This document shows positions 30,453-41,217 of a stretch of DNA of 64,000 nt, one piece after another. The notes beneath the pieces were generated by a model. That model was not told the origin of the DNA, searched no databases, and was given only the letters and a program-made list of their open reading frames with translations. The translations under genes and the position numbers were made by a program. Origin of the DNA: Zea mays (lineage: Eukaryota > Streptophyta > Magnoliopsida > Poales > Poaceae); assembly GCF_902167145.1 (NCBI RefSeq), contig NC_050101.1:115101789-115165788 (forward strand). The letters run 5' to 3'. Every line of letters starts with the position of its first letter. The stretch's first letter is position 1.

Positions 30453-32557
30453 ATGGATACCCATAGGCCACCACACTTCGACGGCACTAACTTCCCATAT
30501 TATAGTGCTAGAATGGCTTGTTACCTAGAGGTCGTTGATCTAGGTGTTTGGAGAGTCACTCGTGACGGGATGAAACCTCTCAAGAATCCCGAGAAACCCA
30601 CACAAGTGAGGAAAAAGAAATTCATTTAAATGCTAGAGCCAAAAATTGCTTGTATGAATCTCTTAGCATGGATATTTTTAATCAAGTATTTACCTTGAGA
30701 ACTGCTAATGAGATTTGGCTAAAATTGCATGAGCTCCATGATGGCACATCCAATGTACGTGAGCAAAAACATTGCCTAGTCTTGAATGAGTATAATTCTT
30801 TTGCTATGAAAGATGATGAGCTTGTTAGAGACATGTATTCTCGTTTGAATCTAATTATCAATGAGCTCAATTCTATTGGCATTAATAAGCTAGGTGATGC
30901 GGACATTGTGAGGAAGATTATCTCCCTGCTACCACAACAAAGATATGGGAGCATCATCACCATCCTTCACAACATGGAGGATTTGAGCAACATGACCCCG
31001 ACCATTGTGATTGGGAAAATTGCAGCCTTTGAGATGTCGCGAAAAATGAGTCGGGGAGAGGAGCCAACTTCCTCAAGGCCATATGCTTTTGCATGTGATG
31101 AAAGGAAGGGCAAAAAGAAGGCTCCCACTCCAAGTTCCTCAAGTGAAGAAGAGGAAGAAGAAGAAAGTGATGATGATGAAGATAATCAACCATGCACATC
31201 ATCCTCCGAGGACGAAGAAACAATCCGACGCGTCGGAAAGGTAATGAGGATGATCCGCAAGATTAATCTAATGGGTGTGCCCCTGCAGGTCGAGGATCTT
31301 CTCTTTAACATTGACAGGAAAAAGCAAAGGAAGAGAGGATGCTTCGCATGTGGGGAGAAGGGCCACTTCAGGGACAACTGTCCAAATATGGCCCAGCCCA
31401 AAAAGGAGAGGAGCAAAGGCAAGGCGCTAACAAGTGTTAGAACTTGGGATGATTCTTCAAGTGAAGATGAACCTCCAAGGACGCGCAGCCACCGGTCCTC
31501 ATCACGATCATCACGGTCATCACACAAATGCCTTATGGCAAGAGGTAACAAAAGCATTCCATCCTCTAGTGATGAAAGTAGTAGTGATGATGAAGGTGAG
31601 GGAAAGCCCTCTCTAGATGAGCTTGCGGAAGCCGTAGAATTTTTCCAGGATGTTTGCACTAAGCAAAAAGCTCAACTTAAAACTTTGAAAAATAAGTTGG
31701 TTAGCTCTCAAAATGATTACAAAGGTTTGCTAGAAAAATTTGAAACTTTTGCAAACTTAAATAGTGAGCTATCAACTAAAATTGAGCTATTAGAATCTAG
31801 TGCTCCATCCACTGCTACCGATGATAGCCTTATTAAAAAGAATGAAAAACTTAAGGCTAAGTTAGCTAGCTCCCAAGAAGCTATTGAAAATTTGCTAGAG
31901 AAAATGGAAATTCTTAGCATACACAACAATGAGCTAACTACTAAGCTAGAAAACATTGGTAGCACCCCAGCAACATCTTTAGTTGAAATACCTGAAATAA
32001 TTAAGAAAGATGTTTCTACTTCCTGCTTTGATTTAATTGATGATTCTAACCCCTGCAACCAAGTCGTTGTTGAGAATATTGTTGTAGAGACATGTACGGA
32101 TGAGGTTGCAAAGGAAAATGAACAATTAAAGCAAGAAGTGGCTCGCCTTGGCAAGGCTTTGTATGACAAGAAAGGCAAAGCCAAACAAATCCAACCTCCA
32201 CAGGATAACACCACTGCGGGAGTGAACAAGCCTATGGAGGGAGAAACTGTGATTTGTAGGCTATGCCACAAGGAAGGCCACAAGTCTTTCCAATGCAAGG
32301 CGATGACCGGGGATAAACAAAGACAAAAGCTCAAGCAAAAGCCATCAAGCAAAATCTCAAACACCTACATCAAAAAGGTGAACAAAAAGGATGCTACACC
32401 ATATTTGATCAAGAAGAAAAATAACGGAAAGGTGATAGCAATCAAGGCCAACAAGCAAGCCAACAAAGGAAAGAGGGCCAAACGCATCTGGGTGCCAAAG
32501 GAGATAATTTCAACCATGAAAAGCATCAAGAAGGTTTGGATCCCGAAAGGGAAGTGA
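30453..32557 (+). pseudogene. GagOnly-1 Gag with two CCHC knuckles
   Basis: The only gene of the element. It starts at the ATG at 30453 (DTHRPPHFDGTNFPYY, typical copia Gag N-terminus) and is open to a TAA at 30627. The protein text continues in another frame from about 30610 to the TGA at 32555, so one base is gained or lost in the A-rich run 30611-30620. The copia Gag domain is followed by an acidic Ser/Glu/Asp region. A first knuckle, CFACGEKGHFRDNC, is at 31340-31381. A long coiled coil follows, then a second canonical knuckle, CRLCHKEGHKSFQC, at 32255-32296, and a basic tail ending KKVWIPKGK. If the shift is real, only a 58-residue fragment would be made without frameshifting. No pol follows. 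Confidence 0.8.
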
Positions 32558-33961
32558 GTGGACCGAAGGTCCTCGGGAAATTTGGAGACTTGGCTAAATT
32601 GGGATGTATATCATGGGATACATCATATTAGATCAAGTTTATTGCCAAGTGGGTTAGTGAAAATTTTGGACCCAAATTTCCCACCCATGACTAAGGTAAC
32701 TAGTTTTATTGTATTTCTCGTTTTTAGATATGCGTATCTATTTATCTTTTATCTAGTTTACCTTTCTTGCCTAGTATTACATTTGTTATGTACTTTTGTT
32801 CAAAATCATGCATACTAGGTAAATCATATGGTAGGATTGCTAGTTTTTAAATTCATATACTTAAGCAAACCTACATGGCTTAAAATGTTTAGTTAAAGCA
32901 CGGCACATGGCTTTTATATCACTCCATAGTAAATGATGCATCAATTGAAAATTTTGATTTCTACAAAGTGTATCATTTAACTTATATGTGCCAAAGGTTG
33001 GATTATGGATAATTTGCCCCTCTTGATATCAAATCAAAGTGCATGTCTCCTACAAGTATTCAAAACTTGTATGCACACCTTTAGGGGAGGTTACTCTATA
33101 ATCTAACACTTTGAGACTAACACCTTTTCAAGTCTATTTCATGTGATAGTCTCATTGTAAGGAAAATGAAGTCCCCGGAGAAAGACAACAATCTTCCACT
33201 GCAAAATCTCCAAGAACTCTCATGTCTCTCAAGCTCGCCATTTATCTTCAATTGGTATCTTTTGAGACTACATTCAGTATCATTTACATGTCTTCTCCAA
33301 TATTTGATTAGACTATATTTCATATCATATGCTTCCATGTTGCTAAAAATGCATAAGTAGTTAACTCATATTCTGTTACCTATGCATAAGGGAAGTCAGT
33401 CTTTTCAAATCATGTCTTGCACCTCTAATTTTCACATGCTTTTTCCTAAGTAGAGGATCTCTGTCAGGGGGAGTATTTCTTCATCTCTAAAGGGGGAGAA
33501 AAACTATTTCTAAAGGAGAATACTCATCTAGGGGGAGTAATCTTTTGAGGAACTCCTTCAAGTGGTATCATTTAATATCCTTCTAGTGATATCATTTGAT
33601 ATATTTCTTGATGAGGGCAAGCTTTTATTTACTTCCTACTTGCTTTTAATGTCTTCCTTTTCGGTGGTTGATGCCAAAGGGGGAGAAGTTTAGGGACCAA
33701 AGCAATGAAAACTATATCAAACACCAAACACCACCAATTTAAAATTTTATATCTACAAATGGTTTTTTAAGTGGTTTTGGTTATTTGGTCCAAAAATAGG
33801 AAGTAAGTGAATTATGGAGTTAGGGGGAGGCTTAAGTCCATAATATCACAATGTGGGGACAATCATGCATCTTAGCAAGTAGATTGCATAGTTTCACTCA
33901 AATACTTGTATTATTTGCTTGCTTTGGTTGTGTTGTCATCAATCACCAAAAAGGGGGAGAT
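32558..33961 (+). other. GagOnly-1 3' non-coding region with many polypurine tracts
   Basis: 1.4 kb without coding signal. GGGGGAG-type purine tracts recur at about 33466, 33491, 33531, 33678 and 33822, and at the LTR edge (AAAAAGGGGGAGAT, 33950-33961). This is where a Sirevirus would carry its 3' untranslated region. Confidence 0.75.
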
Positions 33962-35367
33962 TGTAAGGAAAATGGACCCCGGGCCTTTTGGCTAATTGAG
34001 TTTTGGTGTTTGATGAACAACACAATCCGTGAACTAATAAGTTTTCTAGTGTTTGTGTTCACAGGATGCAAAGAGAATTGGACCAAGGCAATGAGGATGC
34101 AACACCTCAAAAGAAGACATAAAAAGATGCATAGGAGTCCAATACTCAAGAACAAAGAAGCCCGAAGAAATCAGCGAAGAAATCCAATAAAAGGGCTGTC
34201 AGCCAGCGCCTGGTGGCGCACCGGACATTGGTGTCCGGTGTGCACCGGACTGTCCGGTGAGGCACCGGACAGTCTGCGCAGAGAGGCCGCGGACAGTCGC
34301 TCTCTGGCTGTAGCACCGGACTGTCCGGTGTGCACCGGACTGTCCGGTGTGCCAACGGGCAGACGACAACGGTCGGATCCAACGGTCGACTGCTACAGGC
34401 GCCAACGGTCGGCTGACGTGGCGTGCACCGGACATCTACTGTGCAGTGTCCGGTGGTGCACCGGACTGTTCGGTGCACCCGACGACAGAAAGCTGCTGCT
34501 TTCTGTCCAACGGCTAGTTTGGGGTGTGGAGGCTATAAATACCACCCCAACCGGCCATTCTCAAGTGTGGGAGCCCAAGCAACATACCAAGGCATATAGT
34601 GCACATTTCCAAGAGCTCAAACACCCAAGTGCTTAATAGAATCACTCGGTGATTAGCGTAGGTGCTTTGCGAAGTGCTTAGGTTAGTTAGACCGCTTTAG
34701 TGCTTGCTCTAGGTGAACCCTAGTTAGTTGAGTGAGTTTTGTAAAACCACACAACCCCTCGGCTCTTGCGTGAGTCGTTGTAATTGTACCGAGTGGGGCG
34801 AGAGTCTTGCGAGACCGTGACAACCGCGTTTGTGTCACGGCCGCCACCGTGTACCGGAGGGAACGAGACCCGCGGCGTTTCGGCCGGAAGCTCGATAGTG
34901 GAGACGGCGGGGAGCGTCCGAGAGGAGCCGGAAGCGGAGCACCACTTGCGCGTGGAGAAGGCCCGTGGCTCTCTACGGAGTTACTCGACCGTGGTGCTTG
35001 GCCCTCGCGTGGGCTTCCCTTTGCGTAGGGGCACCAACGAGGATTAGTCGGGACCTTGCGTGGTTCCGGATACCTCGGTAAAAATACCGGCGTCATCCAC
35101 GAGAGTTTGCTTCTCTACTTAGCTCTTTACATTCCGCATTTATATTAAGCATTTAAGTTTCAATCTTGTAGTCATACTTATTTAGTGTAGATTGAAACTT
35201 AGCCTTTGCGGTAGAGATAGCAACACTTAGACAAAACCTAGCTTGCACATTCTAGTTTGATTATTTGCATAGGTTTTGCTCTAGGGATTTAATTGTGGCC
35301 TAGTTTAGTAAAAGTTTTAGAAGTCCTAATTCACCCCCCCCCTCTTAGGCGTCACCCGTTTCCTACA
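33962..35367 (+). repeat. GagOnly-1 3' LTR
   Basis: 1406 bp, the same length as the 5' LTR. I count six substitutions and no gaps. It contains the same palindrome array and TATA box. Confidence 0.9.
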
Positions 35368-36940
35368 GCTGGTACCACTCGTTGACCTCTGGAGGAGGAG
35401 GGTGGAGAGGTACATCAGGAGAGCGGGGGGCGAAGGGAGTACCCAAAGCGGAAGCTTGACGACGTAGGTTGTCGTCAGTCTCCCGCTGACGTCGAGCCAC
35501 CTCATGGACATCTGCAGCAATGTTTCGGCACATGGAGAAGAATGCCGCAAACCCGTGGGCCAAGCGAGCACCCATCCCACGGCCACGACCTCGACCACGA
35601 CCACGACCACGTGGCGTGGGAGATCCGCGGCCAGGGGAAGGATGCGAGGCACCGGCAGCAGCAGCAGCACCAGCAGACGGACCCGCAGATGTATGAGCAC
35701 GAGAACTGGAGGGGGCTTTCCTGAGGCGCCCTGCTGGATTGTTTGGATCAATCTAGAAAGGGGTATATGACTGATGTCTGGTACCTTTGTCAAATCTGAA
35801 CTGGGTCACAACCTCAATCATCTTCATGATAAACGGAGCATGAAGACACCCCTTCAAAGGAAAGCAGGCGACATGAATGATTTCCTGCCAAATCATGTCA
35901 AAGACATTTATCCTTTCTAAGCTATTGGGTTTCATGAAAGAGAGCAAGACCTTGCTCTCCCCAAGAATGTTCATCTGATTACCCCCTTTTGGAATGAGGG
36001 TCATCCTGCAGAGGGAGTTGATATAACGATAATACTTATGAATGTTTGTCGACTCCCAATACTTCCCAGACTCAGAAAGATGAAGATCCTTGGCTTCATC
36101 TCTAGTAGGCTGCCGGAAATCATGTATCTTGATCTTGTCGCCAGAGATATCATTGTCAGAAAAACCAAGAATGTGAGCAAATCGACGATAGCTCACCTTA
36201 TACCAACTACCTTCAATGTAGAAGTTCAGATAAGGGTAGTTGTAATGACTCTCCTCGTCAGCTAGCTTTATCCATAAAGTGGAGTAGAATTGAGCAATAA
36301 CTTCATCATTCCAATCATATTGGAATGTCATGATACTCTTCATCTGTTTCCTTTCACAGGCCCTCAATGCCTGTGTCATCTCTGGGTCCCCAATGGCTTC
36401 AGAACCTTCCCAGTTGATATAACGTTGATGCAGGATAGGTTGATGCTTCTTGGGGAGGATCACGGAATTATAAAAATCCACGTGATGAAGTGTCCAAAAG
36501 CGGTTTCCATCAATCCTGGCATCGCGAATGCGCAATGCAGGATTTTGGAAACGAAGATCCTGAAGTAGAGCAGAGCCTCCACTGGTAGTGAAATCAGTGA
36601 CTGGCTCATTGCCAGCACGCCGAGCCTCTGCCCGGTGGAGGACCAACCCACGAATCACAGGGGCGTGGGCAGGGGGAAGATCAACTTCATCATCCTTCCC
36701 GCCTTCATCATCACTTGTGGCCTCCCACGCCTGCGGATTCGTCGCGGGTCGGGACCGACCGGAAGGATTCCGGGTTGTCCGACCGCGAGCACTTTGAGAC
36801 CCGGAGGCCTCAGCACCTTGCATCACATTTCCGCTTCCGCGCCCTCGCTTGGACCGATAGCGTGGGGGAGTATCTCCATGGATTTCCTGGTCATCTGAGG
36901 AGTCGGATTCAACCACGGACGGGTTCCTCCGACGCACCAT
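35368..36940 (-). pseudogene. Sire-3 env-like gene, main part
   Basis: Extra gene after pol, as in env-bearing Sirevirus elements. The function is unproven; I see no signal peptide and no membrane segment, so a true envelope role is doubtful. The start is the ATG at 36940 (VRRRNPSVVESDSS), one base after a predicted 3' splice site. A basic/acidic low-complexity head leads into a conserved globular part (about 36600-35800) with blocks such as RFWTLHHVDFYNSV and MTFQYDWNDEVIAQFYSTL. A TAG at 35753-35755 (codon 396) interrupts it. The same frame continues with an Arg/Gly run and a helical Arg-rich stretch to the GagOnly-1 insertion, then 28960-28791. The total is 580 codons before the stop. Confidence 0.75.
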
Positions 36941-36941
36941 T

Positions 36942-37210
36942 CTAAGAAATAAGAAATAGAACCTATGATGAGCAAGGATCAAACTCGTTTGAGTAGAAAC
37001 ATATAAGATATTGAGCATGCACTTCAACCGTTCATATGAGCGGTTCAACTACAACGAACAATATCAAATCGCTAATCTCTAACAATGTTTGTGACAAAGG
37101 AAGATAATCTAAGTGTTGCAATCACTTAAACTAAATGTACCCAACGAAGGATACATTAGATAATCAAGAACGCGGAGGATCGAGTATAAGAAAATGAAAT
37201 AGGGCAATAC
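36942..37210 (-). other. Predicted 5'-UTR intron of the env-like gene
   Basis: 269 bp, donor GAG|GTATTGCC and acceptor TTATTTCTTAG|A immediately before the ATG. The interior is AT-rich while the upstream leader is CT-rich, the usual contrast between intron and 5' exon in grasses. Confidence 0.6.
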
Positions 37211-37740
37211 CTCGATCCGGAGATTGGGTCAAGAAATCCCAACGAGATTGAGGAAGATGATGGAGAACGCCGGGATGAACGGATCTCCAACAACTCTTCC
37301 AAAGGTGAGAAGGCACAAGTGAGTTTTTGGAGTGGAGTGTGAAGGAGAGAGAGGAGGAAGAGAGGGCGGCGGCGGCTGGAAAATGAGACTGAGAAGGGAA
37401 GAGGAGAGAGGGAGAGAAATAAAAGGGGGAAAGTCGGCCGCCAGAAAACAGAAAACCGGTTCAACCGGTTCAAAAACCGGTTCAACCGGTTTCTGGTCAA
37501 ACTGTGCAGTAACAGCGCGCAGAAAACGGTGTTGACTGCGCGAAAATTCTGGCAGTCTGACAGCACAGACTGCAAAACTGACAGCACAGACTGCACAGCT
37601 GTCAGCGCAGACTGCGCGCAGACTGACGGCGCGAAGGCCAAAACCGGTTCATCCGGTTTTTATACCGGTTCAACCGGTTTCCACCAGGGGAAAACTGGTT
37701 GAGTGGCCTACTCAGCCGGTTTACTCAACTAGTTTCCAGA
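37211..37740 (-). promoter_or_regulatory. Putative internal promoter and leader of the env-like gene
   Basis: On the minus strand this holds ACCGGTTGAACCGG-type palindromes (37640-37740 and 37453-37500). Between them are CAGACTGCnCnnnCTGACAG-like short repeats and a TATAAAA (37657-37663). A CT-rich leader (37300-37440) then runs to the splice donor at 37210. The palindromes, an ACCAGGGG box and a CTACTCAGCCGG box also occur in the Sire-3 LTR upstream of its TATA box, in the same orientation but a different order. The region looks like an LTR-derived promoter placed in front of the gene. Confidence 0.5.
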
Positions 37741-37874
37741 AATTGCCCGGAAGGGCTATAATAGCACTTAGCAAATATGACATGAGATATTTTAATGATA
37801 AAAAAGTTATTTCTCATTTCATATTGCTCAAACAATCAATTTTCATCCATCAAATTTGATCAAAATTTTAGTTA

Positions 37875-40800
37875 TTAAGTCACGTTTCGAGAATCCAAGA
37901 TATTTAGTTCACTCCTAAGAAAACAAAACCTAGTCTCATCAAGGGGTTTAGTGAAGATATCGGCTAGTTGGTTTTCTGTGCTCACATGAAACAGTTCGAT
38001 ATCTCCTTTGGCTTCGTGGTCTCTCAAGAAATGGTGTCTGATGTCAATATGTTTAGTTCTAGAGTGTTGCACCGAATTGTTTGCAAGTTTTATGGCACTC
38101 TCATTGTCACACAAAAGTGGAATTTTGATAAACTCACAACCAAAATCTCTAAGGGTTTGCTTCATCCATAACAACTGTGCACAACATGCCCCAGCTGCTA
38201 TGTACTCAGCTTCTGCAGTGGAAAGTGCAACACAATTTTGTTTCTTGGAACTCCATGACACTAAGGACCGCCCAAGGAATTGACAAGTCTCAGTAGTGCT
38301 TTTTCGATCTACTTTGCAACCGGCATAATCTGAGTCAGAGTAGCCAAGCAAATCGAAAAGGGAGCCTTTGGGATACCATAATCCTAGGTTTTGGGTGTGG
38401 ACTAAGTATCTTAGAATTCTCTTAACGGCTACAAGATGACAATCTTTAGGATTTGCTTGAAAACGTGCACACATGCAAACACTCAACATTATATCAGGTC
38501 TAGATGCACATAAGTAAAGCAGTGATCCTATCATTGATCTATATAATTTTTGATCTACAGGTTTACCTTCCTCATTTAGGTCGAGATGTCCATTTGATGA
38601 CATTGGAGTCTTGGCATGTTTTGCTTTTTCCATGCCAAACTTCTTGAGCATATCTTGTGTATATTTGGTTTGGCATAGAAAAGTACCTTCCTTGAGTTGT
38701 TTGACTTGAAATCCCAGGAAGTATTTAAGCTCGCCCATCATAGACATCTCAAACCTGTTCGTCATTACTTTGCTAAACTCTTCACAAAATTTTTCATTAG
38801 TACTACCAAATATAATGTCATCAACATATATTTGGCACACAGATAATTCATTGTCAACTTTTCGAGTAAATAAAGTAGAGTCAGCTTTTCCTATTGTAAA
38901 CCCATTCTTAATTAAAAAATCTTTAAGACAGTCATACCAAGCTCTAGGGGCTTGTTTAAGCCCGTAGAGTGCCTTGTGAAGTAGATAAACATGATTTGGC
39001 TTCTTTGGATCTTCAAAACCCGGTGGTTGCTCCACGTATACTCTCTCTTGTAGTGGTCCATTTAGAAATGCGCTCTTGACATCCATTTGATATAGCTTGA
39101 AATCATGGTTAGTAGCATAGGCAATTAATATTCTAATTGATTCTAACCTTGCTACCGGCGCATATGTTTCACCAAAATCAAGTCCTTCCACTTGAGTATA
39201 GCCTTGGGCAACCAACCGTGCCTTGTTTGTTGTAACCACGCCATGTTCATCTTGTTTGTTCCTAAAGACCCATTTAGTCCCAATCACATTTTGTTTGGGT
39301 CTTTGGACTAAGGACCAGACTTCATTCCGGGTGAAGTTGTTCAACTCCTCTTGCATGGCAATTATCCAATCCGGATCACCCAATGCTTCTTCAACCTTAA
39401 GTGGCTCAAGAGAGGAAACAAACGAGTAAAATTCACAAAAATTAGCTAAACGAGATCGAGTTGTTACCCCTCTCCTGATGCTACCCAGGATGTTGTCCAC
39501 CGGATGATCCCTTTGAATTGTTTGATGGACTCTAGGATGAGGCACTGATGGTTGTCTTTGTATTTGCCCCTCCTCCTCATCCACTTGATCAAGAGGCACT
39601 TCACCATCAATACTTTCTTGTTCATCTTCTACCACTGTTGGCATCCTTTGATGATTTTCTTCATGTCTTGGATGACTTGAGGTTGATGGGTTTGCTTGGG
39701 TGGAGACTTTGTCACTCACCACCCTTGCACCCACATCAACAACCTCATTGGTCATCCATAAGGTTCCTTCCTCATCATCCTTTTCTTGAGGTCTCACCTC
39801 ACCTATTGCAAGTTTCTTTATGGCCTCACAAGGTAGTTCTTCATTTCCTGCAGTGTCATTAGAAACATGCCCTTGCGAGCCATTAGACTCATCAAATGTC
39901 ACGTCTATCGCTATTTCAACAAGACCGGTGGTATTGTTGAAAACACGATATCCATGCGCATTTGATGCATAACCAAGCAAGAAGCCCTCGTCCACTCTAG
40001 GAGCAAACTTTGAGCTCTTGACTTTCTTGTTAAGAATAAAACATTTACAACCAAATACTCTAAAATAATCAACTTTAGGTTTGTTACCAGTGAGAAGCTC
40101 ATAAGCAGTCTTTTTGTAGATCTTATGAAGATAGAGACGGTTGATTGCATGACAGGCGGTGTTGATCGCCTCTGCCCAAAAGTTGTCAGGTGTCTTGTAC
40201 TCATCCAACATGGTTCTTGCAGCTTCAATTAGAGTTCGGTTCTTTCTTTCCACAACACCATTTTATTGTGGAGTGTAAGGCACCGAGAACTCATGTTTGA
40301 TTCCCTCTTCTCCTAAGAATTCTTCGACACCTGTGTTCTTGAATTCCGTCCCATTATCACTTCTCACTTTCTTGATTTTGAGCTCAAATTCATTTTGAGC
40401 TCTCCTCATGAATTTCTTCAATATTTCTTGAGTTTCACCTTTATCACTCAAAAAGAAAACCCAGGTGAATCGAGAAAAATCATCAACAATGACTAAACCA
40501 TACTTACTACCACCAATGCTAATGTAGGCCACAGGTCCGAAGAGGTCAATGTGAAGAAGCTCCAATGGCCTCTTTGTTGTGACCACATTCTTTGATTGAT
40601 GTGGGACTCCATGTTGCTTTCCTGCTTGGCATGCGCCACAAACCCTATCTTTCTCAAATACAACATTTGTTAGTCCAATGATGTGATTATCCTTTTGAAG
40701 TTTGGCCAAATTCCTCATACCGACATGGGCTAACCGGCGATGCCATAGCCAACCCTTGTCGGACTTTGCCACTAAACAAGTCTCAGGCGTCACTTTACTT

Positions 40801-41171
40801 GTTGTGAAATCAACAAGATAAAGTTTGCCCTTCAAACGACCAGTAAAGGCAACTGAGGAGTCCTCCCTTCTAAGGATCTTCACATCCACATCAGAAAATG
40901 GACAATTATAACCCATTCCACAAAGTTGTGAAACGGACAACAAATTATAGCTTAAAGAATCTACCAATAAAACATTTGAAAGTGATTGTTGGTCAGAGAT
41001 AGGAATTTTACCAATACCAATCACCTTACTCTTGCCGCTATCTCCAAACACAATTTCTTGTGCTTCTTGAGTTAGCTGCAATGAATGAAACATGTCTTTC
41101 TCCCCGGTCATGTGATTTGTACATCCACTGTCAAGCACCCAACTTGACCCACCAGAGGAGTAGACCTGCAA
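37875..41171 (-). pseudogene. Sire-3 pol
   Basis: 1099 codons in one frame, broken by a single visible TAA at 40263-40265 (codon 303, within the PYTPQ block just before the third integrase acid). The protease has WVLDSGCTNHM at the start. The integrase zinc region (HRRLAHVGM, CGACQAGKQ) and the core with LHIDLFGP, RSDNGTEF and VVERKNRT follow. RT carries YVDD (38817-38828), and RNase H has [10 protein letters not shown] near 38210. The frame begins without ATG in TTGCAGGTC, right after the gag stop. Apart from the one stop every domain looks intact, so the element may have been active shortly before it was hit. Confidence 0.85.
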
Positions 41172-41178
41172 AACAAGT

Positions 41179-41217
41179 TTAGGCTATGCTTTTAGGTACC
41201 CAAATTGAATTGGGTCC
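41179..41217 (-). pseudogene. Sire-3 gag, last codons
   Basis: Left-hand remainder of the gag whose main part is 53245-55703. Dropping one target duplication of Lard-1 gives a continuous 831-codon frame ending in TAA at 41179-41181, with the family ending SIWVPKSIA. Confidence 0.8.

Larger units (their letters stand above)
28966..35367 (+). mobile_element. GagOnly-1: non-autonomous Sirevirus-like element in Sire-3
   Basis: 6402 bp, LTRs of 1406 bp each, and a perfect GCTGG target duplication (28961-28965 and 35368-35372). The internal region has a methionine-tRNA type primer site, one gag gene and a purine-tract-rich tail, and no trace of protease, integrase or RT. By eye the LTRs differ at six positions only, so it is one of the youngest insertions here. 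Movement would need Pol from another Sirevirus. The family is not named with confidence; maize Ruda-like elements are a possibility. Confidence 0.88.

Noticed and set aside
35326..35793. 155-codon minus-strand frame overlapping the end of the env-like gene
   Set aside because: It is an out-of-phase reading of the Arg/Gly-coding stretch and runs into the GagOnly-1 LTR. The true frame is the one that rejoins at 28960.
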